The position numbers were made by a program, and so were the translations under genes. This document shows, one piece after another, positions 8,936-19,860 of a stretch of 43,102 bases of DNA. Under the pieces are notes generated by a model that saw only the letters and a program-made list of their open reading frames with translations, was not told where the DNA came from and did no database searches. This DNA comes from JBDKLC01 sp964500215 (GTDB lineage Bacteria; Patescibacteriota; Minisyncoccia; Phycocordibacterales; CAIZLB01): assembly GCA_964500215.1 (NCBI GenBank), contig CAZCNA010000003.1, positions 1 through 43,102 of the forward strand. Direction: 5' to 3'. Position 1 is the first letter of the stretch; each line of letters opens with the position of its first letter.

Positions 8936-10483
8936 ATGACAAAACCTGTCTTCGACTCCGAAACAATGGCTTTACTCGCTGATCCTGTCTGGAGACTCAA
9001 CAATCTCTATTCAATAGCCGATAAGAACCAAGAGATAATCCCTTTCGTGATGAATGTCGCTCAGAGAGACTTCCAAAAGAATGCACACTGACGAGATATA
9101 ATCCTCAAGTCCCGACAATGGTGATTCACTACTTATTGTGTGGTACTTGGTTTCGACACAATGACAACTCGCCCGAACACGAACTGTCTCTTTATCGCCC
9201 ACAAGAAGGATGAAGCCGATGCCATCCTAAAAAACAAAGTCCCAGTGTTGTGGAATAACTATCGAGTCAAGGATAAGTTATACTACGAAGTTCAAACAGA
9301 CCAAGCGTGAGAGTTCCGAATATGATTCAGTCCGAACGATCCGTCAATCAACTCGTTCATAAAAACAAGTCTATCGTGAGTCTCAGGAACGTATCACTAT
9401 ATGCATGTCTCAGAGTTCGCCCTTATAGAGAGAATGCGAAAAGGTGCAAGTGATGAGATTATCCGATGATTTGCTGCCGTACCTCCTGATGGAAAAATAA
9501 TTATTGAGAGTACAGCGCGATGAGCGTATGGAACATATCACGAGATGTTCATGCAAGCATGGGAAAGAACTCAAAGCTGATTACCTCTTGGGCCGACAGA
9601 ATGGAAAGGACATTTTTATAATTGGTTTCTCGATCCAGAGGTACAGCATGTACAGTATATTATCCCGGTGAACAAAATGAAAGAAGCTGAGTTTTTCCGA
9701 CAAACTCAAATGGACTACAAGCTGAACGATAAGCAAATAAACTGGTTCTATAATAAGTATTTACAACTCAAGAGCGATAAGAATATCCTCCTTTCGGAAT
9801 ATCCTCGCTCTATTTCTGATGCGTTTCGTGCCAGTAGTAACGCATATTTCAATCAAGAACTCCTGGACTTACAACCTACCAGACCTCCGATTGCTGTTCA
9901 GGGATGATGGAAAGCGTATGCAATCTATGATAAAACACACAAGTATTGTCTTGGCGCAGATCCTGCCGGTGGAAAAGGTGGAGACAATGCCACAATCGTA
10001 ATAATTGATGTCACTGCTCGCTCGGTATGCGCTGAGTATTGCAATGCTTTTACAACTCCAGCACAGCTCGCGGATGAAATAAATAAAGTAGGTGGAAAAT
10101 ATGGGTATTGTCTCGCTGGTGTGGAACGAAATAATCACGGCCATGCAGTTCTGGAACGCCTCAAGAGTCTCAATTATCCGAATATCTATGCACAGCTCAA
10201 TCGGAATGAGATGGATGACAAGGAAACAAAAGAACTCGGATTCCTCACCACAAGAACATCAAAACCTATTATCCTCTCGAACCTCTCACAAGCTCTCAAT
10301 GATTTCTCTCTCTTGGTAGTATCGGAGACAATAAAAGCAGAATTATCCGTATTTCCTCGTGATGCGTCTGATATGGTCGATGGAGATGAGGAAGTCTGAC
10401 ATTTCGATAGAGTTATGGCACTCGCGATTGCCTGGGAGGTAAGAAAATATCTTCCGAGCGATTCAATTTTGGTGACTTCATAA
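8936..10483 (+). CDS. terL: Terminase large subunit (ATPase-nuclease)
   Basis: A 515-residue DNA-packaging motor. The N-terminal ATPase has a Walker-A-like LKSRQWGFTT (57-66; its glycine is TGA), a Walker B-like YMHVSE (E160) and the coupling motif STARGAYGTYHEM. The C-terminal RNase H-like nuclease shows GADPAGG (~D342) followed by DNATIVIID, AGVERNNHGH, and GHFDRVMALA near 490 as the last acidic site. Twelve TGAs are read through, several on conserved glycines; the standard code leaves only scattered fragments. The length is normal for TerL. Confidence 0.93.
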
Positions 10484-10491
10484 AAAAATAT

Positions 10492-10520
10492 TTGTATTCC
10501 CCTTTTTCTGATTATACTGT
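10492..10520 (+). promoter_or_regulatory. Sigma70-like promoter upstream of the portal gene
   Basis: TTGTAT at 10492-10497 and TACTGT at 10515-10520 (17-base spacer; TATACT at 10513 is an alternative -10) lie in the 51-base gap between terL and portal. This could start a separate structural transcript. Consensus-based only. Confidence 0.45.
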
Positions 10521-10534
10521 AATAAAATAAAACT

Positions 10535-12589
10535 ATGACAAAAATCTATTGGGAGTCGTTACCTCCAGAACAGAAGCAGTATTATATGGATTTGACGACA
10601 AGATTGCAGAAAATGAGGGATCAACGAGAACTTCCATACAAAGAATTTGACAACCTTACCTACACCCAAAGATACGACACCAACCGGGAGGCACACCTTG
10701 CTTTCACAAATAAATCCGTACTTGTAAATAAAGAAAATACTGGGGACTCAATCACATCTCAGTACGAAATGACAACCGGTGCTGTTCGTTCCAAAGACAA
10801 AGCTGTATCCTCACATCTTCTCTCGTTCAAATTTGAGGCAAATATTACTGCATACGACACAGATAATCGTGTCGTTTCTGAATTATGAGAGAATGTAGAA
10901 GACCTTGTAAATCGTTCAAGTGATATTGAGTGATGGGAAGAGAAGCGAAGAGATATTTATGATGAATTTGTCGCACAAGGGAATGTCTTTGTCCGAGAAG
11001 TATATGAAAAAATACCAACTGTTATTCGTGACAATGGAAAATGGAAGATAGGTGATCCAATAGATAAATTTGTACCCGACTCAAATAAAATTGTACAGTT
11101 CAATAATGTATCCGTGAGTCAGCTTATTACTGGTAAGAATGTCTATCTCTCAAACATCCGAGAGCGAAACATCCAAAAACAGCCAGAAGTTATTACCTAT
11201 GAAGAAATGGGATGGTCTGAGGCAGAGAAACGCTACTCGAAATGGGATAGATGGAATTTTGTAGAAGCTACCAAAGGCAAGAAGCCATACGACCAAATAG
11301 AATCTATCGTAAATACAACTCAAAATGGTGCTTCTGTCACCACTTCATCAATCGGAATATGGGGTTCTGATAGTAATTTCTGGAATCTCAGAAAGCCAGA
11401 GGACTCCGTAGGTGTTTGCCATGTCTATAATAACGTAGAGAAGACATACATGATTCTCATAAACGGAATAATGATGCTCCCTATTGGGTACTCGATGTAT
11501 GAAGTTTCTCCTGGATGACTTTTACCTATCGTGAAAGGTGATGCAGAAGTCATTCCGAATTTTGCCTACTGTAAAGGTCAGCCGGACAACACTGCTGTCG
11601 ATGGGAAGATGATTGATATGATGTATAATGCTATTTGCACGAAAGCATCTCAGTCGGCCAAACCTACCATGAGTAACAACAGCGGAAAACAAATACCACG
11701 ATGACTCCTTTTCTCTGGTCGATTGGTACAATGAGTTCGCGCTGCACAATTTGAACCACTCCTACCTGTGGAAAGTCGAACAATTCAGAACACGGACTCT
11801 GAGTTTATGCAACTCGTCAAGAATATAATGTCTGAAAAGACTGTCGATGATGCTTTCTCTGGTGATGCTGTCGATTCTGAGACTGCCACAGAGTTCCTAG
11901 AGAGGAAAAAGAACACAATCATACGATTATTTTGAATGATTGAATGACTTGCCGACTTCGAGAAACAAAGAATCCGATTGCGTATCTATTCGATATTTTC
12001 AAAGTGGACTATTCCCGAGGAAGTTACTGCATACGAAGAAGTTCAAGAAGTTATTGATGGAATTACCCAAGTTATCACTAAACCAACCAAGAAAAAGAAA
12101 TACCGCAAGGAATTTGTACCAACTCAGTTTAAAGCAAATGGAAAAGATGGATTCCGTGATATACGATTTCATGGACCTGATGAACAAATACCAAATGGGT
12201 ATGATCTGGCAAAAGAAGAAGACTGACTGACTGAAACACTCGGAAAGCAAGTCAGAATTACATATCTCTCGGCTGCTCACCTTTCAAAACTATTTGAATG
12301 GAATTGGAAGATTGATGTCATTCAGAAGCTCGAAGAGGATAGTAAGCTCGAGAAGATTGCTTATCTCAATAATAAGATGCTTATTCAGAACCTCTTCTGA
12401 CCTGGAGTTCTCAATAAGGAATACACATTACAAAAATACGCAAGCATGGATGGCGAAGATCCGGACCGCGCGTACAATACTCAAGAAACACCTGCAAATC
12501 CTGGCGCTCCTGGAGAAATTCCTCCAAAAGTTCCTGGAAGTCCACCACCGATGAAAAATCCTATTGATAGTATTCCTCCTCTCGCATAA
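10535..12589 (+). CDS. Portal protein
   Basis: A 684-residue protein immediately after terL, the normal portal position. Features that fit are an N-terminal charged helical region, a long central alpha/beta domain, a basic loop (PTKKKKYRKE), a helix-rich segment with FLERKKNTIIRLFGMIEGLA (crown/stem-like), and a Pro-rich flexible C-terminus (GEIPPKVPGSPPPMKN). About nine TGAs are read as Gly. The large size is closer to podovirus portals than to the ~450-residue siphovirus type. The call rests on position, size and composition more than on a single motif. Confidence 0.75.
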
Positions 12590-12591
12590 CT

Positions 12592-12906
12592 ATGAAAAAA
12601 CCCTATAAGTTTGAGTTTTCAAAGACTTCTTTTGATGAGTTGCCTAAAGAAGAACAGCTCGCAATAGAGACTCTTTGTTCATTGATTGCTCATAATAGCT
12701 CTTTTGAGTTATTATTCTCGTTCCTCATAAACGAACACATATCCGAATGTATTCTCGAAGATATAGAACACATAAAAAACTGAATAGAGGTTGATAAAAG
12801 TAAACAAATAGTTTGATTTCAAAAAATAGTGTCTATAATGGAGTTCATACAATCAACCGCAAGTCTACAAAAAGAAGTAGCAAATTTTGAAAAAGAGCAT
12901 AAATAG
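12592..12906 (+). CDS. Small helical protein between portal and scaffold
   Basis: A 104-residue acidic, helical protein (SFDELPKEEQLAIETLCSLI) with two TGAs and TAG stop. It begins two bases after the portal stop. It could be a small assembly chaperone; no family is recognised. Confidence 0.6.
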
Positions 12907-12929
12907 TTCTATTTTTAACCCCACCCTTT

Positions 12930-13505
12930 ATGAAGGATTTGGATGAAGCCCTGCGAAAGATTGCAGAACTTGAGACTGCAAATGTGGAACTTACCACAAA
13001 GCTCGCAAAAGAGTCTGCGGATAAGCAAGATGCTCTCAGTAATTTTGAGAAGTATCGAAAAGGTCATAGTGTTCCCAATGAAGACTATGAAGCAGCTACG
13101 AAAGAACGTGATACTTATAAGTCCGAATTTGACACTTATAAGACATCCACAGAGAAACAGAACGCTGAAAGGCGTACAAAGTTTATGGATGACAAGCGCA
13201 AAGAATTTAGTAAAGGTGATCCTAAAATTGCTGCGGCTATTGACGCTGAGTATGCAATCCTCAATCTACCAGATGGAACAGAGGAAGAAATACAGGCACG
13301 AATGGAAAAAGCTCGCGCAATCGTTCAAGGTTCTGGTTCTGCCCCAAGTATCCATGATGCCGCAGGTGGAAACTCTCCTGCCGGTGATAAAGGTGGAAAC
13401 CCTGATGCTCCACTAAGTGCAGATGCTCAAGGTTTACTATGAGAATGGAGAAACTCGAATAATCGAGGTATTCCTACTGCTGCTCCAACAACTCCTACTG
13501 TTTAA
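12930..13505 (+). CDS. Scaffold-like capsid assembly protein
   Basis: A 191-residue protein. Residues 1-75 are a coiled coil (DEALRKIAELETANVELTTK), then a helical part, then a Gly/Pro/Ala-rich disordered tail. This composition and the site between portal and capsid match scaffolding proteins, which leave the procapsid on maturation. One TGA near the C-terminus adds 21 residues. Leader AACCCCACCCTTT. Confidence 0.65.
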
Positions 13506-13523
13506 TTTTTTTAATTTCTTTTT

Positions 13524-14285
13524 ATGGTACACCACAAAACGCTTGAGAAACAAGCACGAGAAGCGGCTGCTGCTAAAGCTGCTCAAGAAGCGGCTGAATG
13601 AGTAACTCCAAATACCGAAAACACTGAGTTACCTCCAGATACTTGATTCACACCTGCTCAATCAATGGATGCTGTTTTTTGAGATCCTGGTGAAGCTCCT
13701 GTCGAGCAAAAAATGATTTCTCTCCCAGAAGCTGAATGGAAGAAATTCCTCACAGAACATAATCAAATGCTTTCTGAGATGAACCAAGGAAAAGTAATTG
13801 ATCCGCACGAAACAGTAAAACGAAAGCGAACACTCAGAATTGCTTTCTATACGGACATTGAAAACGAAACCTACATCGTCAAAGACCTTGTAGAGCAAAC
13901 AAAAATCAATGGAAGCAAATTTACTACCTGGAATAAGGGTATTGATGAGGAAACAAAGCAACCTATTACATGGATTCAGCCGGTTCTCCAACATCTGGAA
14001 ACAAATGTTGTCTCTACTCCAATTATCAAGTATGCTGATTTTATGGACTTGATTTCTACTATTCCTCTCGAAGTAAAAGACGAGAAAGCAGTACAAGTCG
14101 ATACGACAGGTATTGAAGAGTTCGTGAATGTCACAGACTACCAAGACACTGCAAACGGAAGACTCAATGCAGTCAATACAGGTGTCAAAGTCCGTGCAAG
14201 TGTCATAGCCATTGTCAAAACCTACACAGTCGAATATAAGGAACAAGATTTCCAGATTTCAGATCGCGTAGTCAATATTCTTTAA
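13524..14285 (+). CDS. Structural protein, unknown (possible head-assembly factor)
   Basis: A 253-residue protein. The first 60 residues are Ala-rich helix and Pro-rich linker with three TGAs. Residues ~64-253 form a TGA-free mixed fold (KRKRTLRIAFYTDIENETYI...). A standard-code caller would start at 13713 and lose 63 residues; the T-rich leader directly before 13524 supports the long form. Located among head genes. Confidence 0.65.
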
Positions 14286-14295
14286 TCCTTTTTTT

Positions 14296-14733
14296 ATGCC
14301 AGAAGCACCAGAAACAGTTGTATCCGAGGAAGAAGCAGCAAAAGAAGCTGTATTCAATGAACGTGGTAACAGGGCAGTAAAGGCGCTCAAGTTCTATGCT
14401 GAACTTATCCTATCACTCCCGGATGATGTCATGCCACTCGATGACAAAAGGTTGGATGAACTTCTTGAGCCACGTTCTCAGGAACTCTTCGATAAAATCC
14501 GAGATGCTGGTCTTACTATGGATGAATGTTCCATCGGATTCAATCAGATACAGCAAATCATCATAGCAAATAGTGCCAAGCGAATTGAAAACTTCCTCAA
14601 AATTGTTGTCCAAACAATCAATGAGAAGTATTTCGGTTATATGGAACCTATCAAGGAAATGCCTGTTGGAGAACTTACTCTTTTGGCTCAAAAAACAAAA
14701 GAGACTCCAGAAACAGAAACAACTCCAGAATAA
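14296..14733 (+). CDS. Helical structural-operon protein
   Basis: A 145-residue all-helical acidic protein (NRAVKALKFYAELILSLPDD) without TGA, leader AATCCTTTTTTT. It is the last gene before a strong terminator, closing the portal-scaffold transcript. Function unknown. Confidence 0.65.
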   Translation: MPEAPETVVSEEEAAKEAVFNERGNRAVKALKFYAELILSLPDDVMPLDDKRLDELLEPRSQELFDKIRDAGLTMDECSIGFNQIQQIIIANSAKRIENFLKIVVQTINEKYFGYMEPIKEMPVGELTLLAQKTKETPETETTPE

Positions 14734-14750
14734 ATTCACAAATATCAAGA

Positions 14751-14783
14751 GGAATGCGAAAAAAAATTTGCATTCCTTTTTTT
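14751..14783 (+). terminator. Rho-independent terminator
   Basis: GGAATGC (14751-14757) pairs with GCATTCC (14770-14776), followed by seven T residues. This ends the portal/scaffold transcript 17 bases after the stop of the preceding gene. Confidence 0.8.
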
Positions 14784-14795
14784 ATTGCATATTAT
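14768..14795 (+). promoter_or_regulatory. Promoter overlapping the terminator, for the capsid operon
   Basis: TTGCAT at 14768-14773 lies in the descending arm of the terminator hairpin. TATTAT at 14790-14795 follows after 16 bases. Transcription would begin near 14802, giving the capsid genes their own strong transcript with a ~225-base leader. Confidence 0.5.
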
Positions 14796-14801
14796 ATTCA
14801 C

Positions 14802-15026
14802 AGTCCGAGAGAACTTAATACTCTCAATCCTGTTGGCGCTCGCCTTACAAAGCAAAATAGGATCAAACTGTTCCAACTCTCGCTTGTCTTTGCGTTATAG
14901 AGACACTCCATACACGCTTGTCACGTTTATCTGACCTACATGGATAGAACCACATCTCGGTACTATCTTTTTTTTCGTAAAAAATATACCTCTGGTTCTA
15001 TTTTCTATTTCTTTCACTTTTTTTTT
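14802..15026 (+). promoter_or_regulatory. Structured 5' leader of the decoration/capsid operon
   Basis: No open frame fits here. Three local hairpins are visible: GAGAG/CTCTC (14807-11/14821-25); ATCCTGTT/AATAGGAT (14827-34/14856-63) enclosing GGCG-CT-CGCC; and GATAG-ACC/GGT-CTATC around 14943-14967. The leader ends in a long T-rich tract before the ATG at 15027. An mRNA-stabilising or translation-controlling leader of the most expressed genes is a reasonable inference. Confidence 0.5.
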
Positions 15027-15494
15027 ATGGCTGCTACTTTTACTGCTCGAAAATCAGGAAAGCACAACATCTCTGCTGACTACCTCAAAAAGGCAAGTAC
15101 GGCTATTGCTGTTGGTGATGTTCTGACAATCGAGTCTGCTACCGGGCATTTAATCCCAGCTACTGCTTCAACAACTAATATCAAGGGTATCGCTATCCAA
15201 AAAGTTGCTTCAACAGACTCAGATTATGCCACAGCACGGAATACCTTCGTTGATATTCCACTCCCAGGCGACCTCTTCGTGATGGCTTGTAACACTACTA
15301 TTACGCAAGCTATGGTAGGTGACTTCTTCGATCTTGCTGATTCGCAAGTCGTAGATAATTCAGATACTCTCGGAGCAGTCGATGTTGTAGAGCTTGTATC
15401 TATTGTACAACCTACTTACACTTCTGCGACGAGTCCTTCTCTCGGTGTATTCCGATTCAACCCATTGGTACTTCTTCAGACCTCTGCTACTTAA
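15027..15494 (+). CDS. Capsid decoration/head-fibre-like protein
   Basis: A 155-residue Ala/Thr/Val-rich beta protein. KASTAIAVGDVLTIESATGH, IKGIAIQKVAS and DIPLPGDLFVMACN follow the layout of phage head decoration or capsid-associated beta-tulip proteins that precede the major capsid gene. It has no TGA. An in-frame ATG at 14940 would add 29 odd Phe/Tyr-rich residues and cross the T-tract leader, so 15027 is preferred. Confidence 0.65.
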   Translation: MAATFTARKSGKHNISADYLKKASTAIAVGDVLTIESATGHLIPATASTTNIKGIAIQKVASTDSDYATARNTFVDIPLPGDLFVMACNTTITQAMVGDFFDLADSQVVDNSDTLGAVDVVELVSIVQPTYTSATSPSLGVFRFNPLVLLQTSAT

Positions 15495-15509
15495 TAACCC
15501 TTTCTTTTT

Positions 15510-16535
15510 ATGTGATATATTGCTACAACAAACGCAACCACAAATCTGAGTACAATTTCTCTACCAGATTTTACAAGTGTTGCCAACATCATGTACACTG
15601 AACAAGCACAGCATGTCGAACCACAAGCTCGTAAACTGTTCCGTTACATCTCAATGGCAGGTTCGGGGGCTACCGAAAAGCTCATCCAAGAATACGACAC
15701 ACAAACTTTTGCGTCTTTCAAGGCAGAAGGTGCGAACGTATCAAAAGCTCAAGCTGGTACAGGTTACTCTCTTCTTATTTCTCTCAAGCGTTATGGTATT
15801 GAGATTGATGTAACAGAAGAGCAGAGATTGTACAACAACAAGGAAAAAGTATTTGCAAACATTACTTCCCTTGCAACTTTCTGACCTGAACGTCTTGAAC
15901 TTGACCTCACTCACCGATTTACTTTCGCTGGTGATTCTTCTTACGTCAATCGTGATGGACAGACTGTTTCCCTTTTATGTGGAGATGGTGTTGCTCTCGC
16001 TTCTGCTTCTCACCTTACAGCGTTCTCTCCTGCTGGTTATTCTACTATTATCACTGGTTCTCCAGTGTTCTCAGAAGCTAACCTTGCTGTTGCTGAACTC
16101 GTAGGTGCGACAAATACTGTATCTAACTTTGGAGACAAAAGACGTGCTATGTACAATACTCTTATTTGTGCTGATTACGCTTCTGTCTACAATCTGATGC
16201 GACAGGTCATCCAGTCTAACGCTCAAATCTCTGCTCCAAATGCTGAGGTATTGAATGTGTACAAAGCTAAGTATGACATCGTGAAGCTTCCTTACCTCGC
16301 GACTACTGCTACTGGTGCTTATAATTCTGCAAAAAAGAATTACTGGGGACTCGTTGCTGCTGGTGTGTGGAATGGTTACCTTCTGATGTGGGAAGAGGCG
16401 CACATGATTTCTCCTGCTCCAGGAAATAACATGGTCGACTCTCACGCTGATGTATGGACTTACGGTACTCGTATTGGATACGGTATCGGTGTTGTCTCTG
16501 CTCAAGGTGTCCTCATGTCTCTTAACGCAAGTTAG
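15510..16535 (+). CDS. Major capsid protein (HK97-like fold likely)
   Basis: A 341-residue protein after the decoration gene. Composition and blocks such as AGSGATEKLIQEYDTQTFAS, GYSLLISLKRYGIEIDVTEE, NYWGLVAAGVWNGYLLMWEE and a Gly-rich end fit an HK97-type shell subunit (N-arm, E-loop, P- and A-domains). The second codon is TGA (MGYIATTN). Only two of about 26 glycines are TGA, far fewer than in the fibre genes. It ends in TAG and is followed by a hairpin. The identity is inferred from position, size and fold character. Confidence 0.75.
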
Positions 16536-16541
16536 TTTACA

Positions 16542-16565
16542 GCTCCCCTCGGTTTCGGGGGGAGT
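16542..16565 (+). terminator. Terminator/attenuator hairpin after the capsid gene
   Basis: CTCCCCTC (16543-16550) pairs with GGGGGGAG (16557-16564) around a 6-base loop, one T.G pair. It is followed by TTATTAAACT rather than a clean T-run, so partial termination is likely, reducing tail-gene transcription relative to capsid. Confidence 0.55.
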
Positions 16566-16582
16566 TATTAAACTAATTTCTT

Positions 16583-17725
16583 ATGATTACTTACCCACAA
16601 TTACAGGCATCACTAGGAGGAAAATCAGGAGCAAGGAAACTGACGAATATTACAAATCTTACGTCAGTGATCCAAGAATGTCTCAATGAAATGATGCGGA
16701 ATGTTACTTTGCCTTCTGCAATACGTAAACAACCTCTTCTCGCACCTTTCCAAGAGCAACCATATCTTCGATTGCTTCCTGCCGACATAGATGTGAACGG
16801 ATTTATTGATGCTTACAAGCGCGAATACAATAATTATCTTCCTCGAATCCGATCTGGTGTCGGTTCAAGTGAATTTATGCGAAAATTTGGACAAGGACTG
16901 ATTGGAATTGAACATATAGAAGGAAACCAATACATAAACCTGCGTGATAGCGACTACAACACAGTCTATACACTTGATAACTGTGAAGATGCTACCAATG
17001 GTGATTGGGTGGCTATCGGAAGTACCACAGGAATTACTTTTGACACTACAAATCGGCTCGTTGGAAATGCGTCTGTCTCTTTTACTACTCCTGCCACAAC
17101 TGCTGATTTTGGTATCTCTAAGGGCAATTTCCAAGATATTGCTACCTTTACTGACCGAAAATACATCACTATGCAGGTATATTTCCCTCAGTACATTACC
17201 GGGGTAAAAATCCGATACGGAACGAACAGCAACAATTACTATGAAGTGAGCGCGACAACTGACATAAATGGAAAACGCTTCACGACAGGGTGGAATACAG
17301 TTGCTTTTGACCTTTCAACTAAAACTACTACCGGGGTAATAGGGAATGACAATATTACCTACTTTGCCTACATTATTTCTGACGACATCACGACTGTTCC
17401 GGCTGATAATTTCCGTATAGACTCTATTTATCTGACTGATTCATATATTTACGACCTCAAATACTACTCCAATAGTGTTGTTGTGGATCAATGGGGTACT
17501 CGAAGACTCAATAACCTGATTGCTTCTGATACTGATATTCTCCTCCTTGATAGGGCTGAATTACAACTCTTTTTGATGCAATTTTCTGTCACGACCTCGA
17601 TAGATTTCCGTGTCGATAATGGTGGAAGTGAATGGAATGCCTACCAACCAAAACTTCTCAAGGCGTATGACACGTTTAATATGGAATATCCGTCTCAAAA
17701 GATAATTTTTAGCTCTGAATATTAA
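16583..17725 (+). CDS. Virion protein with carbohydrate-binding-like beta-sandwich insert
   Basis: A 380-residue protein. An N-terminal helical part (LTNITNLTSVIQECLNEMMR) and C-terminal part frame a beta-rich insert at ~130-295. DCNEDA-like TLDNCEDATNGDWVAIGSTT, YITMQVYFPQYI and the Asp-rich NFRIDSIYLTDSY look like a jelly-roll carbohydrate-binding module. It has no TGA at all despite many glycines. Its place after the capsid gene suggests a head-tail connector or neck protein carrying a surface-binding domain. Stop and next start abut as TAAATG. Confidence 0.6.
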   Translation: MITYPQLQASLGGKSGARKLTNITNLTSVIQECLNEMMRNVTLPSAIRKQPLLAPFQEQPYLRLLPADIDVNGFIDAYKREYNNYLPRIRSGVGSSEFMRKFGQGLIGIEHIEGNQYINLRDSDYNTVYTLDNCEDATNGDWVAIGSTTGITFDTTNRLVGNASVSFTTPATTADFGISKGNFQDIATFTDRKYITMQVYFPQYITGVKIRYGTNSNNYYEVSATTDINGKRFTTGWNTVAFDLSTKTTTGVIGNDNITYFAYIISDDITTVPADNFRIDSIYLTDSYIYDLKYYSNSVVVDQWGTRRLNNLIASDTDILLLDRAELQLFLMQFSVTTSIDFRVDNGGSEWNAYQPKLLKAYDTFNMEYPSQKIIFSSEY

Positions 17726-19850
17726 ATGATTGAAAAATTTCACATCCAACTCATGCCACAAGGTTATCAATCAAAGATTGCCGATGATATTGCTGGGAAT
17801 CTTCTCTCAAATTCTTATCTCGCTCCTGGTACTCAGAATGTCTTGATAGGTGACGATGGATGTGTGCAGTCTCGAAAGGGTTATGAACTCCTCGGACAAG
17901 CTGGAGGATATGGTAGTGTGGTATGGTCTGATACCTGGAGAACTTGAACGAATCAGGAACGAGCAATGAGGACTATATTCGACACTTTTCAGGTCTATTA
18001 CAACGGACAATGGAGAGATGTGAAAAGCTGATTTGGGAACAACACCAATTTCTGTGGTAATTCTTGGTTCGACAAGACTGAAAGTATGAGTAAATATATT
18101 TTCGTCAATGGAACTACTAAAATATACTCTTGGCAGGGTGGAATTGCTGAGGTTGCTTCGCGCGTGTCCGGATCTTCTCTCAAGAAAACCAATGGAGCAA
18201 CCCCAACATTAAAACAAATATTGATACCCGCTGGATGAGCTTCTATTTCTTGGGGATACCCAACAGTTGCACAAAATGAAGTTACTATCAACGCCATTAA
18301 GTGACAAGATGTTCCACATAATTTTTGGGATGAATTTTAGGGCAGGTGATACTATTGATATTACTATTGCTGCCATAGCAGGGACATATACTATTGCTTC
18401 TGTGGATCGTGATAATAATGAAATACTTATTACTGGCTCATTTCCAAGTGTTGGTACTTCATCAACTGTGTGAGAGGGAATAATTGGGACAGTCAATGCT
18501 TATTGACCTATTTCAAAAACTTTTGCTCAAGAACGATTTCACACTCAGAATAACCTTCGTTTTGTGATGATGTGAGTTGTCTACACCTACACAGGTGGTT
18601 TTAATAGCGATACTCTCACTGGAATTACTCCTACTCTTCCAGCAGTAATACCCGATGGTACGATTATTTACTCCGATATTATTGAGACAACTCCTACCGG
18701 GAACGATTATCCAACCGGGGCTACTCCTGACATACTTTCAGTAGCGAAAAACCAAGCTTATATAGCACAATCAACTCGAAACTGGGTATGGCTGAGTAAA
18801 CAGGATGATTATACTTCATACACCTATACAACTCCTCTCCGTATCTTTGGTGAATGAGGAGGAGTGCGACTAGATAATAATATCCGTGCTATCGTTACCA
18901 ATCAAGAGGGAACTGTCGAAGTTTCGGCAGAGGATGTCTGGTATCCTATCACGCTCGTATCTGTCACTACCTCTGGTATTCCTGGGGAAGAAGTTCGTGT
19001 ATGAGTACCAAAATCTGGTGCATGAATCGGTGCAAATAATCAATTCTCTGTTGCGAATACCCGTAATGGTATTATTTTCCTTTCCAATGAACCAACTCTC
19101 GAATATCTCGTAAATACACTCCAGACTATTGCAACTCCTCTCAGTGATCCAATTAAAACAGACTTTCAGAACTGGAATATGGATGGTGTAAAATGTCTCT
19201 ACTGGAAAAGCTACCTTTGGGTACTTATTCCACAGGAGTCTATACTTATAGGGTATGATTTGATACGGAATTTTTGGCAACCTCCTCAAATTATTGCCGG
19301 GAATACTCTCTCGATTATTGAAGGATGGCTTGTGGTACACTCTTCTTCACAAAATGAATCATACAGAATGTTTGTTGGTACAAATGACAACGGAAATCCT
19401 TTTATACAACGATCCGTCTATACCTATCGTGAAGGATCTTCTCGTGCTGAATACCAAGTATCTGGTGGTTATTTTGTAGAAGCAAAAGTCACTGCTCAGA
19501 CTGATGAAATTCGTTTTGTATGCCAGACAGGATATAAATGATCTGTTGATAAATTCGAGTATACTTTTGGTAGTCAAGATTGAAATCCTTATGTAGATAC
19601 ACCTCTGAATACTCCATGATTCGGATGAGTTGGTTTTGGAGAACGACCTTTTGGCTCGTTTTTTACCACCGATGATGAAGTACAATATCGCAAGGTGAGA
19701 AGAATATTTCCTATCACAAAAAATAGTGAATTTTTTGAAATGCAAGTATACTTCGAGTGTGATAAGCTCGATGCTCAATTTAAGATAGTTTCTCACGGTG
19801 AACAAATGCTCCCATCTGGATCACACAACTCCGAACTTATAAAAATTTAA
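17726..19850 (+). CDS. Neck/tail adaptor-like structural protein expressed through a +1 frameshift
   Basis: Frame A (17726-18340, 204 codons then TAG) and frame B (from 18339 to TAA 19850, 503 codons) form one ~707-residue protein. The N-terminus (GYQSKIADDIAGNLLSNSYL ... NVLIGDDGCVQSRKGYELLG) matches the usual start of large podovirus neck/tail proteins. Frame B continues without its own plausible start with RAGDTIDITIAAIAG. About 15 TGAs are read as Gly in both parts, so both are under code-25 selection. Either a programmed +1 shift at TTT-TAG-G or a one-base assembly insertion in the T run joins them. Confidence 0.7.
18335..18341 (+). other. Candidate +1 ribosomal frameshift site (TTT TAG G)
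   Basis: Frame A reads GAT GAA TTT TAG. A +1 slip of the Phe tRNA from TTT to the overlapping TTT (bases 18336-18338) skips one T and continues AGG GCA GGT in frame B. A slow stop codon in the A site after a slippery U-run is the arrangement used by bacterial prfB (RF2). A sequencing indel in the homopolymer gives the same picture. Confidence 0.5.
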
Positions 19851-19860
19851 CCTTTATTTT

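Noticed and set aside
14940..15026. N-terminal extension of the decoration protein
   Set aside because: The 29 added residues are Phe/Tyr-rich and arise from the T-rich leader; ATG 15027 has the standard leader.
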